From the NCBI GenBank assembly GCA_025059375.1, contig JANXDO010000001.1:412097-476096 (forward strand): a DNA stretch of 64,000 bases, in the 5' to 3' direction. This stretch comes from Candidatus Nezhaarchaeota archaeon. GTDB lineage: Archaea > Thermoproteota > Methanomethylicia > Nezhaarchaeales > WYZ-LMO8. Below the pieces are notes generated by a model. That model made no database searches, was not told where the DNA came from, and was given only the letters and a program-made list of their open reading frames with translations. Shown here piece by piece: positions 26,317-35,510 of this stretch; positions within the stretch are counted from its first letter, which is position 1; every line of letters starts with the position of its first letter. The translations under genes were made by a program, and so were the position numbers.

Positions 26317-26613
26317 TAAATCATGGATTGCAAGTCCTAGCTCTCATCCCAAAACTGTTTTATAGTGAAAAGTACGGCTTTGAGCTCTATAGCCCACACC
26401 CCCTCACTAATCCTTTCATGTCATGATTTTCGGTGCTATCTTCACTGCTCTAACCAATAACCAATAACGTTCGGTGACACAATATCCAATTGATTTGAGC
26501 ATGTAGACGAGGTTGTAGCAGACTTCGTGCCAAATTAGTTATTGATGTACCCGCTAAACACCTAGAATTACACACGACATTGAATTATGTAAAAGCTCGG
26601 ATGGAGACATATC

Positions 26614-28335
26614 TTAAGCCTCGCCTTCCCGTATGAGGGCCATCCTCTTCAACTTAGAGAGTATTGTCATCATTGCTATTACTATTAACACTAATATTAT
26701 GGTGATAGCCACACTTCGACCAATTTCAAATCCAACCATCCTATCAATAAGTGAGGCTATGTATTGACTTGCAGTCAACAGTGCTGTGAGGGCAGTTAGG
26801 GTTATGAGCCCTAAGAATATTAAGCTCCTTAAAACTCCCTTCATAGCTGGATTAATCCGTTCTTTGCATAGGAAGGCTATACACAAGCCATCTGCGTGCA
26901 CGTAAAGCCTCTTCGCTGCTAAGATTATCACTACCATCGCTATAGAGATTATTAGTAGGGAGGCAATTATGTTATGAGGATATACAAGTGAGACATCAAC
27001 TACGTAAAGCATGAAAGATGATAAGAAGGCAGCAAGTACTACGATGGCTGCCTCCTTAACGATCTTCATAAAGAGGTCACGAATCATCTTGCCCACTCCT
27101 CCTTCAAGTGCTCTATTTACGTATCCGGACAGCCTATCTCCAAAGAGCTTGACTTGATTGGGGATCATAGACGAAAACTTGACAGTATACTCCTCTAGCC
27201 TCCTAGTTAGGAGGGATGCTGAGAACACTGAGACTATCATGACTGTGGAGGCAATCACGAGCAATGGTAGCGACGATATGCCTAGCCTACTTGCCTCGTA
27301 AGCTATTACGAGTCCAAACTCGCTCACCGTTATTATTGAGAAGCCAGCTTCTAATGCCTTCTCAAGGCTAAGACCTCCAAAGATCCAGAACGATGAAGAG
27401 AGCGCCAGCATCCTAGCTGGGATTAGGAGGAGTGTTAGCAACACGATCAAGGCGACGTGTTGAGTTGAAACCATCATTATGTTTGTGTTGAGGCCCATAG
27501 TCACGAAGAATAGTACCAAGAATATCTCTCTCATGGGCCTCATGTGTAGACCTATTTTACTAGACTCTGGATGAGCTGAAAGAGCTAATCCAGCTGCGAA
27601 AGCTCCCAGCGCTGGTGATAGACCAGCTTCTCTGGAAATTAGGGCATAGGCGAAACCGAGGGAGATGGACACCGCCATGCCAAACTCGTCGGCTTTAACT
27701 ATCTTGGCAAATATCTTTCTCACTAATGTGACCCCCACGAGTATGAGGATAGCAGCAGTAACTAATGATAGTGCAGTGAGCTTGAGGGCATCAAAGAACT
27801 CCACGTGACCGTGACTAATTTGTGGAAGTAGCGTTAATGCTATTATAGCAACCACGTCATCTGTCATCGCAACTGAGAAGACGAGCCTCTTTGCATGTTC
27901 ATCTATGTTCCTCTCCTCAAGCAATTTTGCAGTTACAGCAGTACTGCATGAAGTCGTTATAAATGTTAATACTACTACTTCGCTCCAGCTAAGCTTGAAA
28001 GCGAGGCTAACAATCACCGTGATTGTGAATGCTGCCAGAACCTCGCTTAAAACTATGATGATGGCTGCGGGGCCTATGCGCCTTATGTTACTCAACCCTA
28101 CTTCTCTGCCTATTTCAAATGACAAGAGGGCTATGGCTATGTCCGAGAATACCTCTAATAACGGCTCCACATCACCTCTAAGTGCTGGAAGCAAGTAGCT
28201 AAGAGCCATGCCCGCGACTATATAGCCGATAACGTATGATAAGCCCAACCTCCTAGTAACCCAAGCTAATGCTGCTGCAGAAGCCAATAACACCGTTAAT
28301 AACAGGTAGATGTCTACCAACTTCGTCTGCACCAC
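26614..28335 (-). CDS. Monovalent cation:proton antiporter, CPA2/KefB type
   Basis: 573 residues, 12 or more membrane helices in the first 390 and a further set of four in the C-terminal 180. The Na+/H+ exchanger domain is visible: GYIVAGMALSYLLP, LLSFEIGRE, the TDDVVAI aspartate pair near residue 160, and LSPALGAFAAGLALS near residue 240. No cytosolic TrkA-N domain; instead a membrane-embedded C-terminal extension (four helices), which is unusual. Operon with marC (7-base spacing). Confidence 0.82.
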   Translation of the reverse strand: MVQTKLVDIYLLLTVLLASAAALAWVTRRLGLSYVIGYIVAGMALSYLLPALRGDVEPLLEVFSDIAIALLSFEIGREVGLSNIRRIGPAAIIIVLSEVLAAFTITVIVSLAFKLSWSEVVVLTFITTSCSTAVTAKLLEERNIDEHAKRLVFSVAMTDDVVAIIALTLLPQISHGHVEFFDALKLTALSLVTAAILILVGVTLVRKIFAKIVKADEFGMAVSISLGFAYALISREAGLSPALGAFAAGLALSAHPESSKIGLHMRPMREIFLVLFFVTMGLNTNIMMVSTQHVALIVLLTLLLIPARMLALSSSFWIFGGLSLEKALEAGFSIITVSEFGLVIAYEASRLGISSLPLLVIASTVMIVSVFSASLLTRRLEEYTVKFSSMIPNQVKLFGDRLSGYVNRALEGGVGKMIRDLFMKIVKEAAIVVLAAFLSSFMLYVVDVSLVYPHNIIASLLIISIAMVVIILAAKRLYVHADGLCIAFLCKERINPAMKGVLRSLIFLGLITLTALTALLTASQYIASLIDRMVGFEIGRSVAITIILVLIVIAMMTILSKLKRMALIREGEA

Positions 28336-28342
28336 TCGTGAT

Positions 28343-28921
28343 TCATGGAGCTCCTAGTATAGATTGAAAACCAGATATTACAAGTTCTGTCGCTGTAGCT
28401 GTGAGCAGTAGGCCCATGACCCTAGACACTATGTCGACCGCATTTTCTCCAGCGAACTTGTATATGTACTCTGAAGTTCTAAGTATGATCCAACTTAAAG
28501 TTAAGGAGACGATAGATGCTAATGCAGTTATTAAGTGGCCATAGGTCTCAACGAGTATCATGCTCATCGTTATGACGCCGGGTCCAGTAAGCATCGGAGT
28601 CCCTATGAGGGTTAAAGCTGGCGTATACTTCCTCTCCTTCTCAAAAATTGAACGACCCAGTACAAGTTGAATACCTAGTATCCCTAATATGATGCCCCCG
28701 CCGACTTTCAAGGAGTGAAGGGTTATGCCGAAGGCCATTAATATGAACCTACCAAAGAACAGGAAGGAGAAGAGAACTCCAGCTGCAACACTTATAGCTT
28801 GAGTTGCAGCCTTGCTCTTGTACCTTGAATCCTTAGTCACTCCTAAGAATATTGGAATGCTGGCAAAGGGGTTCATTATCACGAACAGCGAGGCAAAAGA
28901 CCTTATCAACTCATCAAACAC
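28343..28921 (-). CDS. MarC-family integral membrane protein
   Basis: 192 residues, six helices. IMNPFASIPIFLGVTKD near the N-terminus and PMLTGPGVITMSMI near residue 110 are diagnostic of MarC/UPF0056. Function of the family is unsettled; once linked to multiple antibiotic resistance, a claim since withdrawn. It lies upstream of the antiporter in one operon. Confidence 0.88.
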   Translation of the reverse strand: MFDELIRSFASLFVIMNPFASIPIFLGVTKDSRYKSKAATQAISVAAGVLFSFLFFGRFILMAFGITLHSLKVGGGIILGILGIQLVLGRSIFEKERKYTPALTLIGTPMLTGPGVITMSMILVETYGHLITALASIVSLTLSWIILRTSEYIYKFAGENAVDIVSRVMGLLLTATATELVISGFQSILGAP

Positions 28922-29161
28922 ACAGCTTCACCACTAATGCCTCATAACCTTGAGACTAGAGCTCTGAAAGTACTTATAAAACGTTCTTAAATGTACTGCT
29001 GCCTTCAAGCCAATAAGCTGAAATGTAGAAAGCTAAGGAGCGGCACAATAGAGGCTAAGAACCTTCACTCTTAGATATCATGGACTATGCTGAGTAATAG
29101 TGAAATCCTCCTAAAATACCACTACCCTTAGGACTCCACAGGAAGCTAGTTGGTGTTTGAA

Positions 29162-29989
29162 ATGAAGTTGATGCTGCTACATGGTGGAGCTGGGAAGTGG
29201 GATGTCAACGAGGTTGATAGAGCTCTAGAAGTTCTAATACATGCAGCAGAGACTGGTCTAAGTGTACTCGATAATGATGGCTCATCTCTAGACGCAGTTG
29301 TTGAAGCGGTTACTTACATGGAGTACAGTGGGGTCCTAAATGCTGGTCGAGGTGCATGCAGAGACTTGTCGGGTGAGGTTAGCCTAGACGCAGGAGTAAT
29401 GTGGATGGATAGAGCTGGTGCAGTAGCCTACATTAAGGCAACTTGGAATGCGATTAAGCTAGCTAGGGTGGTCATGGAGGAGACACCACACATACTTATA
29501 GTTGGGGATGGAGCTGATAGACTAGCTGAAGTCAAGGGCTTACCTCCATTAGAAGTCATTCCCGGTAAAGCTAATGGCGATACTGTTGGTGCTGTAGCTC
29601 TAGATGAGAAGGGTAGGTTAGCTTCAGCCGTCAGTACAGGCGGCATTAAGGGGAAGATGCGTGGGAGAGTTGGTGACACACCGATACCAGGGGCTGGCTT
29701 CTGGACATCAAAGCTCGTAGCCTCGTGTGCCACGGGTTATGGGGAGGCAATAATAATGGCTCAACCATGTAGATTAATATCAACCTTATACGAAGAAGCC
29801 AAGTTACCACTAGGCAAGGCCCTAATGACCTCGTGCGGGTTCGTTAAAGCTCCATGTGGTCTAATAGCACTAACAGTTAATGGTGAGGCTGCAGCAGCAA
29901 CGACGGCCGAGATGATGCCAGTCGCCATCATGCGAGATGGGAGGATTGAGGGCCACCTGGTCAAGAAGGGGCTTGCAATAGAGTTCTAG
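29162..29989 (+). CDS. Plant-type L-asparaginase / isoaspartyl peptidase
   Basis: Ntn-hydrolase precursor of about 275 residues that cuts itself before the nucleophilic Thr in NGDTVGAVALD (near residue 140). Other markers: HGGAGKW at the N-terminus, VVEAVTYMEYSG, NAGRGACRD, and the substrate-site STGGIKGKMRGRVGDTPIPGAG. It hydrolyses asparagine or removes isoaspartyl damage. The ATG at 29162 is chosen because MKLMLLHGGAG is the usual start and GGTG lies upstream; a GTG at 29150 would add four residues. Confidence 0.9.
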   Translation: MKLMLLHGGAGKWDVNEVDRALEVLIHAAETGLSVLDNDGSSLDAVVEAVTYMEYSGVLNAGRGACRDLSGEVSLDAGVMWMDRAGAVAYIKATWNAIKLARVVMEETPHILIVGDGADRLAEVKGLPPLEVIPGKANGDTVGAVALDEKGRLASAVSTGGIKGKMRGRVGDTPIPGAGFWTSKLVASCATGYGEAIIMAQPCRLISTLYEEAKLPLGKALMTSCGFVKAPCGLIALTVNGEAAAATTAEMMPVAIMRDGRIEGHLVKKGLAIEF

Positions 29990-30112
29990 TGTCGATTATG
30001 AGGTCACGGTCACACTGTGAATAACCGTGTTCTTAGACCCGATAGCAAGCTTGCAGTCTAAGCCATTTACCTCATAGGAGGTTTTAAGCCTCTTAACCCC
30101 TCCTCTTATCTG

Positions 30113-30865
30113 GTGACTTTGTTGACCTTGATAACTTTACTGGGTACAGGTGCCTCTGAAGGAGTTCCAGCATTGAACTGTAGGTGTGAGAGCTGTCAAG
30201 AGGCTAGGAGGGTGCCTCACGCTAAGAGAATGTTGACATCAATATTAGTGTTGAGCAAGACCTCATTCTTAATCGATGCAGGCTTTGATGTGATGGATAG
30301 ACTCGGAGACTATGACCTAAACTTTATCTTGTTGACGCATTGGCACATGGATCACATTGCAGGCCTATTTAGGCTTAGGTGGTCTGCGAGTCCTGTGACC
30401 ATCTATGCACCTGAAGGTGGATTAAACAGTGAAATTAAGCGTGAACCTCGTAACCTTAGAGTCAAGCTCGTAAAGCCATATGAGAGTTTTGAGATTGAAG
30501 GAGTCAAGATATCGACTATACCATTAATCCACAGCATCGAGTGCCTCGGCTATCTAATAGATGATGGAGACTCAAGGGTAGTAACGATGTTTGACTGTAA
30601 AGGCATTGCTGAGAGAGATATCAACACCTTGAGAAGCTTCAAGGCTAATCTAGCTCTCATAGATGCCACAGAGCCGCCAGGCTTCCAAGGATCAAACCAC
30701 AATAATGTTGATGAAGCCGTCAATATAGGCTATAAGATAGAGGCTGAGCACATAATCTTAACTCACATAGCCCACCACAACATGTCATTAACAAAGCTCA
30801 CATCTTACGTCAGGAGATTTAAGGGGGTCACAGTAGCACACGACAACATGGTTCTAACAGCTTAG
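30113..30865 (+). CDS. Metallo-beta-lactamase-fold hydrolase, PhnP-like
   Basis: 250 residues. LLGTGASEGVPALNCRCESC at the N-terminus is typical of PhnP/RNase Z-like phosphodiesterases, with cysteines that bind a structural zinc in PhnP. The metal motif is THWHMDHIAG near residue 76; further ligands are in FDCKG and THIAHH. Likely a cyclic phosphodiesterase (for example phosphoribosyl 1,2-cyclic phosphate), but the substrate is not proven. No phn genes are nearby. TTG or GTG start near 30113. Confidence 0.78.
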   Translation: MTLLTLITLLGTGASEGVPALNCRCESCQEARRVPHAKRMLTSILVLSKTSFLIDAGFDVMDRLGDYDLNFILLTHWHMDHIAGLFRLRWSASPVTIYAPEGGLNSEIKREPRNLRVKLVKPYESFEIEGVKISTIPLIHSIECLGYLIDDGDSRVVTMFDCKGIAERDINTLRSFKANLALIDATEPPGFQGSNHNNVDEAVNIGYKIEAEHIILTHIAHHNMSLTKLTSYVRRFKGVTVAHDNMVLTA

Positions 30866-31504
30866 TCAGTTACAACATCAAGTGGTCACTTGGACTTCAT
30901 AAAACACTAGAAGATAAGAAGCTGACTTCCGTGAAGCTTCACTTTCACTACCTATTTCTCAAGCGGCATACCATAAATCAAAGTCCTAACTGAAAGTAAA
31001 GCTAGCAAGTTTAAAGTGCTCAGCATGGGCAATTAGACTGTAGTGCAACATAAGAATGCCTGTAACTTCTAGCGAGTTAACTGAAATGAGCACTGTGTAG
31101 CTGACTGATCATATTGAATTGAGTTTAAAATACCTCTTAAGGCACAAGCTGTCGATTACGACCTTATAGCGCTTATGTAACCTAATGTTGACCTTGAAAC
31201 GAAGTAAACAGTTCACTAACTAAGCATGCAAGTCCAGGCGCGACATCATGCTAGATTGCTGAACTCCACATTCTCTCAAATTAGAGTCTTACCTCTACTT
31301 CAACACTCCTCTTCAGATTAATATCTTCAGAGGAAATTAAGGGTCTGTTTCCGCCGACGGTTAAAACGCTATGTGTATTGTCTAGGACCTCCTACTCAAT
31401 AACAACTTTAATGTTACAAACTTGAAGTCAACAATGTCGAATCACGCATCCCAGCGAGTAAGTGTTATAGGCTTGGGCGTTAGGCTATTCTAGGGGCTGT
31501 AGCT
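30866..31504. other. 639-base spacer without recognised gene
   Basis: Stops are frequent in all frames and I see no tRNA or rRNA signature. The final 45 bases carry a TATA-like GTGTTATAGG (31461-31470) that should drive the AsnC-domain genes. The long stretch may be decayed sequence or hold an unrecognised non-coding RNA. Confidence 0.4.
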
Positions 31505-31735
31505 ATGATAAATGCATGCATCTTAGTTAGGACTGAAAGAGGTAGAAGTGATGATGTTGTTGCTAAGATAAGGCAGATTAAGGAGGCTAAGGTAGTGTTT
31601 CCAACACTTGGTCGATATGACGTGGTCGTCGACTTAGAGGCTGAGGACTTCAAGACTCTTGGTCAAGTCGTTCAAAGGATTAGTAGACTTTCAGGTGTCG
31701 TCTTCACAGAGACCCTTGTTGAGCTTCAGGCTTGA
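31505..31735 (+). CDS. Stand-alone Lrp/AsnC ligand-binding (RAM) domain protein
   Basis: 76 residues forming the alpha-beta sandwich of Lrp/AsnC effector domains without the DNA-binding helix-turn-helix. ACILVRTERGR, FPTLGRYDVVVDLEAED and VFTETLVELQA mark the strands and the effector loop. Such proteins assemble into octamer-type rings and bind amino acids, probably modulating full-length regulators. First of a tandem pair; stop overlaps the alternative start of the second. Confidence 0.85.
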   Translation: MINACILVRTERGRSDDVVAKIRQIKEAKVVFPTLGRYDVVVDLEAEDFKTLGQVVQRISRLSGVVFTETLVELQA

Positions 31736-31746
31736 GGTGTGTATTG

Positions 31747-31971
31747 ATGGTCAATGCTGTCGTATTAATTAAGAGCGTAGCTACTAAGCAGGATGAGCTT
31801 ATAAGTAAGCTGAAGGTCATGGAGCAAGTTAGAAAAGTGTATCCATGTTATGGTAGGTTCGACTTAGTGGTCTTTATCGACGTACCGGATGTTAATGCTG
31901 TTAAACTGCTTTCATTGAAGATAAACTCTCTGGATGGTGTCAGGAGCACCGAAACACTTCTTGAAGCCTAG
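31747..31971 (+). CDS. Second stand-alone Lrp/AsnC ligand-binding domain protein
   Basis: About 74 residues from the ATG at 31747 (a TTG at 31732 would overlap the upstream stop by 4). Same fold as its neighbour: VNAVVLIKSVATKQDELI, VYPCYGRFDLVVFIDVPD, STETLLEA. Sequence divergence between the two is large enough that they are old paralogues and may form a hetero-oligomer. Followed after 23 bases by hisIE. Confidence 0.84.
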   Translation: MVNAVVLIKSVATKQDELISKLKVMEQVRKVYPCYGRFDLVVFIDVPDVNAVKLLSLKINSLDGVRSTETLLEA

Positions 31972-31994
31972 CCCTCCTTATTTTGGTGGGGATC

Positions 31995-32663
31995 ATGGGC
32001 TCGATGTTCAACGTTCATGCGTTACTTGATAAGCTCGACTTCAACAAGCTTAACGGGCTAATACCTGTTGTGGCTGCTGACGTGGCAACTGGCAGGATCC
32101 TAATGCAAGCTTTCATGAACCGTGAAGCTTTGGTGAGGACGGCAGAAACAGGTCTAATGCACTACTGGAGTAGGAGTAAAGGTAGGTTGTGGCTTAAAGG
32201 TGAGGAATCTGGACACTATCAGAAGGTTAAAGCCGTGTACGTAGATTGCGACATGGACTCCATACTCTTCTTAGTTGAGCAGGTTAAAGTTGCATGCCAC
32301 ACAGGCAAGTTATCATGCTTCCACAATAAGGTAGAAGATCAAATTAAAGTTGAGGAGCTAGGTGGTGGAGGATCAATACTATCACAACTTCAAGAAGTAA
32401 TTAATCAGAGATTGAGAGATAAACCTCAAGACTCATACACTTGGAGACTTGCATCAAAAGGTATTCAATTCGTGTTGAAGAAGGTTTATGAGGAGCTCTT
32501 TGAGTTCGCCCATGCGTGTCTTCTCGAGGACAAGAATAGAGCTCTAGCTGAGGGGGCTGACCTCATGTATCACTTCATATTAGCATTAACTCTAAAGGGA
32601 TTGTCAATAGAAGACGTTATGTATGAGTTAACTAGAAGAAGGTATGGAGAAGGCAGCAGTTAA
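31995..32663 (+). CDS. hisI: Bifunctional phosphoribosyl-AMP cyclohydrolase / phosphoribosyl-ATP pyrophosphatase
   Basis: Steps 2 and 3 of histidine synthesis. Residues to about 115 are the HisI domain: QAFMNREAL, HYWSRSKGRLWLKGEESGH, then VDCDMDSILFLVEQ and CHTGKLSCF with metal-binding Cys/Asp. Residues from about 135 are the HisE all-alpha domain, with KEVYEELFEF-like acidic motif (KVYEELFEFAHA) and EGADLMYHFI. The ATG at 31995 has GGTGGGGAT ahead of it. It is the only histidine gene in the window, and sits in an operon with two amino-acid-sensor domains. Confidence 0.92.
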   Translation: MGSMFNVHALLDKLDFNKLNGLIPVVAADVATGRILMQAFMNREALVRTAETGLMHYWSRSKGRLWLKGEESGHYQKVKAVYVDCDMDSILFLVEQVKVACHTGKLSCFHNKVEDQIKVEELGGGGSILSQLQEVINQRLRDKPQDSYTWRLASKGIQFVLKKVYEELFEFAHACLLEDKNRALAEGADLMYHFILALTLKGLSIEDVMYELTRRRYGEGSS

Positions 32664-32745
32664 TGGGTAGCTTTTACCATTTCTCAGCTTGTTTCGTGAG
32701 ACTAGCCTCCACCTGAAGACTTCAATCTAAAAAGATGGGTGATGG

Positions 32746-33258
32746 TTAGGGTTTAGGTTTGTAGAATGGATGCTCAATCTTATCCTTCTTTTCTAATATT
32801 TCACTTATCTTAGGCTCCATGCTCATTGCTCTTTTAATGGCTAACTTTGTTGCTTCATAGTTGTACTTGTAGACCTTATCTTTGTCTCTAGCTGCTGGGT
32901 GAATGAAGATCCCGCATATTATGACGACATCATCAACCACGTCCTTTGGTATGACGCCTTCAGCAACACTATCAGCTACAGCTTTTGCTACAGCATACTG
33001 TGCTGGACCAAACATTAGTTCAGCTTGACTCATGTTCTTTATCGTCACCTTAGGTACCATTAGTGTTACGGGTTTAACGAGCAGGTTAGGTGTTAGAACG
33101 GCAAAGAGCTTTATGTGACCAGCTGACTGATGTGCTAGACCAAACGAAAAGCCTATGCCTGCTGGTCCATCCTTATCCCCAATTATCATGTCTATGTGAG
33201 CGACTTCGTTCCCTTCACCTACAAGAGCCTCACCAAACCTTATCCCTATCTTACCCAT
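32746..33258 (-). CDS. fae: Formaldehyde-activating enzyme (Fae)
   Basis: Catalyses condensation of formaldehyde with tetrahydromethanopterin to methylene-H4MPT. 170 residues, full family length. GEALVGEGNEVAHIDMIIGDKDGPAG holds the catalytic histidine (near residue 21), and HQSAGHIKLFAVLTPNLLVKP, TLMVPKVTIKN and FGPAQYAVAKAVADSV are near-invariant. In archaea Fae may serve detoxification or link to ribulose-monophosphate chemistry; no hps is adjacent. Supports use of methanopterin as C1 carrier. Confidence 0.94.
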   Translation of the reverse strand: MGKIGIRFGEALVGEGNEVAHIDMIIGDKDGPAGIGFSFGLAHQSAGHIKLFAVLTPNLLVKPVTLMVPKVTIKNMSQAELMFGPAQYAVAKAVADSVAEGVIPKDVVDDVVIICGIFIHPAARDKDKVYKYNYEATKLAIKRAMSMEPKISEILEKKDKIEHPFYKPKP

Positions 33259-33450
33259 GTTACCACCACAAAGAATATTGCTAACAGCTTCTAGTTAATT
33301 TAATCTCGTCTTTTCAGCTCTAAGCGTATGCGTCAAGTTCAAGCTAAGTGGGTCTTAGATTAAGGGTAACCCATGCACGCTACTTATCGAGTTTCATTAC
33401 TCTATGGTTAAGCAGGAGGGTTAAATAAATAGTTGTTCCTTGTGAAGCTC

Positions 33451-33789
33451 CTAGCATGTGAGGTGCAGCGCTGCTACAACTCTTTTCTCTCTAACCTTCT
33501 CATTGTATAGACGGCATGCTTCCCTTGTCGGTAGCACGATTAGCTCAATACCTCTACCTTTAGCCCACCCTCTAACTTCATCTAGCACCTCAACTACTCC
33601 ATAGTATCCAGTGCCTATTATTAGCACCTCAAAGCTCTCATTCTTGATGGGCTCTAGATCCTTCACGCAGACCTTATGCCCCTCCACCCTCCACCAACTC
33701 TTAACTTCACTTGGTGTTATGATGACGTCCCTATCGTACCTCTTACCGTCTATCACTATCCTCCCAAAATCATAACTAACAATTTGCAC
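33451..33789 (-). CDS. MTH938/NDUFAF3-domain protein (DUF498)
   Basis: 112 residues. IVIDGKRYDRDVIITPSEVKSWWR near the N-terminus, then LIIGTGYYGVVEVLDEV and IELIVLPTREACRLYNE match the Mth938-like fold also present in the mitochondrial complex I factor NDUFAF3. Biochemical role unknown. Independent transcription unit between fae and the SSF operon. Confidence 0.82.
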   Translation of the reverse strand: MQIVSYDFGRIVIDGKRYDRDVIITPSEVKSWWRVEGHKVCVKDLEPIKNESFEVLIIGTGYYGVVEVLDEVRGWAKGRGIELIVLPTREACRLYNEKVREKRVVAALHLTC

Positions 33790-33868
33790 TTAAAGCCCCT
33801 CCTACAATCTATAAGTGAATTATTCTTGTTGAAGTAAATAAAGGGTTGGTTGCATGCACTAGCTTGGT

Positions 33869-35383
33869 TTATTGACGTAGTTTAACGCTCTTCTCTAACG
33901 CTCTTCCCAACAAACTAAAGCCAAAGTACGCTACTGCACAGCCTACGAACGTGGCCCACCACCAGTAACCCCAACCCCACTGCCTTACTGTGTAGACGTA
34001 GTATCCTCCGAGCACGCACATTGTTAAACCGTAGATCATGCACGCTATCGCTCCATACTTGTGAGCTCCACGCCAATAGAGGGTTAGTGCTAGCGTGAAG
34101 AAGAAGATGCATCCAAGCCCAACAGCAGCACCAGCCATTAGATACGCCAACAGAGGAGGGGGCTCAATCATAATCCACGTTAATGGTATCAAGGCGAAGA
34201 CCACTGTTAGTCCTCTAACTAATGTTAAAAGTGCTCTATCACTTAGGTTTGGCTTTAACATTTGAATTACATCCCTGGTTAAGCTTCCAGCCATGACGAG
34301 CACCATAGTTGCTAAAGTTGATATTGCAGCAGCGAAGACAGCTGCGACATACATCCCCGACACTAAGGATCCACTCATTAAGGCCATGTAGGGGGCGGCT
34401 GCATCACCTCCAACAGGCCTCAAATTAAGTAGAACAGGCCCAAGGATCGCTCTTGCTGATAGGCCCGTCAATATGTTGGCCCATGGTATGGCTGACGTGA
34501 CGAACACTACTAGAGTCATTACTGCCAAGTCTCTCCTTGTTATTGGCCTCATGCCTAGGAACCTGGCAACGTTATGTGGAAATCCTACAGCCATAGTTAT
34601 GAACAAGCCCAATGTAGCGGTCAGCCCTATAATGTCAGCTGCAAACTGTAGATTTGGCATATGAGATAGGTCTGGCCTTAAGGGCATAACGAGGTTGGGG
34701 TTTTGCCTGGCTAAGACCTCATTAAGGGTTAGTGGACCTCCAACCATTGTTATTGACGTGTATGCCAGGACATAGCATGTAAACGTCATAATCACTCCTT
34801 GAATTGCCAAGGCCCACTGAGTTCCAGTGAAGCCTCCAAGGACCATGTAGAGCACCATGATCAGAGCGCTAATTATAACTGAGAGTTCCCAAGGAGTTCC
34901 AGTAACGACGCTCCACACCGTCGCTGCAGCCTTGTATTGACCCACCGAGTAGACTACCAGTAGTACGATGTACACTATGCTTGCTACAGCAGCCACTAGT
35001 TTACTATTGTAGAGGGAGCCCACGAGTTGAGGTACAGTCGTAGCGTTAAGTTTGCTAAACATGCTCCTAAGCTTGGGCCCGAAGATTGTTGCACAAGGTA
35101 TTATGCCTACAAGGGTCCATACGCCAGCTAACCACATTCCAGCCCAGCCGAATGTGTATGTTATGCCCATTAGCCCGAGGCAAGCCCAACCACTCATCCA
35201 AGTTGCGCTGAGAGCCAGACCAGTAATCACAGGTCCAAAACTTCTGTAGCCCACAAGCCATAAATTGAAGGTGTTGCTCTTCTTCTTGGCCATAAAGCCA
35301 ACGATCGCGCAAGATACTAGAAGTAATGAGAGCCAGGCAATCGATGATAAGAGGTCCAAGTTGCTTGGCCTTGGTAATTCCAC
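33869..35383 (-). CDS. Sodium:solute symporter (SSF family)
   Basis: 504 residues with about 13 helices. FNLWLVGYRSFGPVITGLALSATWMSGWACLG near residues 38-70 is the SSF sodium-site entry, and the GFPHNVARFLGMR and FAAAISTLATMVLVMAGSLTRD segments near residues 265 and 345 are family signatures. Substrate unknown (candidates: monocarboxylates, pantothenate, amino acids). GTG start, 4 bases after a small membrane protein gene; last gene of an operon that begins with a winged-helix regulator. Confidence 0.88.
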   Translation of the reverse strand: MELPRPSNLDLLSSIAWLSLLLVSCAIVGFMAKKKSNTFNLWLVGYRSFGPVITGLALSATWMSGWACLGLMGITYTFGWAGMWLAGVWTLVGIIPCATIFGPKLRSMFSKLNATTVPQLVGSLYNSKLVAAVASIVYIVLLVVYSVGQYKAAATVWSVVTGTPWELSVIISALIMVLYMVLGGFTGTQWALAIQGVIMTFTCYVLAYTSITMVGGPLTLNEVLARQNPNLVMPLRPDLSHMPNLQFAADIIGLTATLGLFITMAVGFPHNVARFLGMRPITRRDLAVMTLVVFVTSAIPWANILTGLSARAILGPVLLNLRPVGGDAAAPYMALMSGSLVSGMYVAAVFAAAISTLATMVLVMAGSLTRDVIQMLKPNLSDRALLTLVRGLTVVFALIPLTWIMIEPPPLLAYLMAGAAVGLGCIFFFTLALTLYWRGAHKYGAIACMIYGLTMCVLGGYYVYTVRQWGWGYWWWATFVGCAVAYFGFSLLGRALEKSVKLRQ

Positions 35384-35387
35384 GACG

Positions 35388-35510
35388 TCAACCCTCCACC
35401 TTGCTCTTAATCACGGTTACTACAGCTATCACAACACTAGCCAACACAACCCCAATGAAGCACAGCCATGGAACCATTAGGTTGAGGTCTGTCACTTTCC
35501 ACAGCCCCAT
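35388..35510 (-). CDS. Small single-helix membrane protein, likely symporter accessory subunit
   Basis: A 40-residue ORF starting ATG at 35508-35510 and ending TGA at 35388-35390. It has a polar N-terminus (MGLWKVTDLN), one hydrophobic helix of about 24 residues (MVPWLCFIGVVLASVVIAVV) and a basic end. It overlaps the regulator gene by 19 bases and ends 4 bases before the symporter. SSF symporters in many anaerobes have a similarly placed short one- or two-helix partner, so I infer the same role. Confidence 0.65.
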   Translation of the reverse strand: MGLWKVTDLNLMVPWLCFIGVVLASVVIAVVTVIKSKVEG

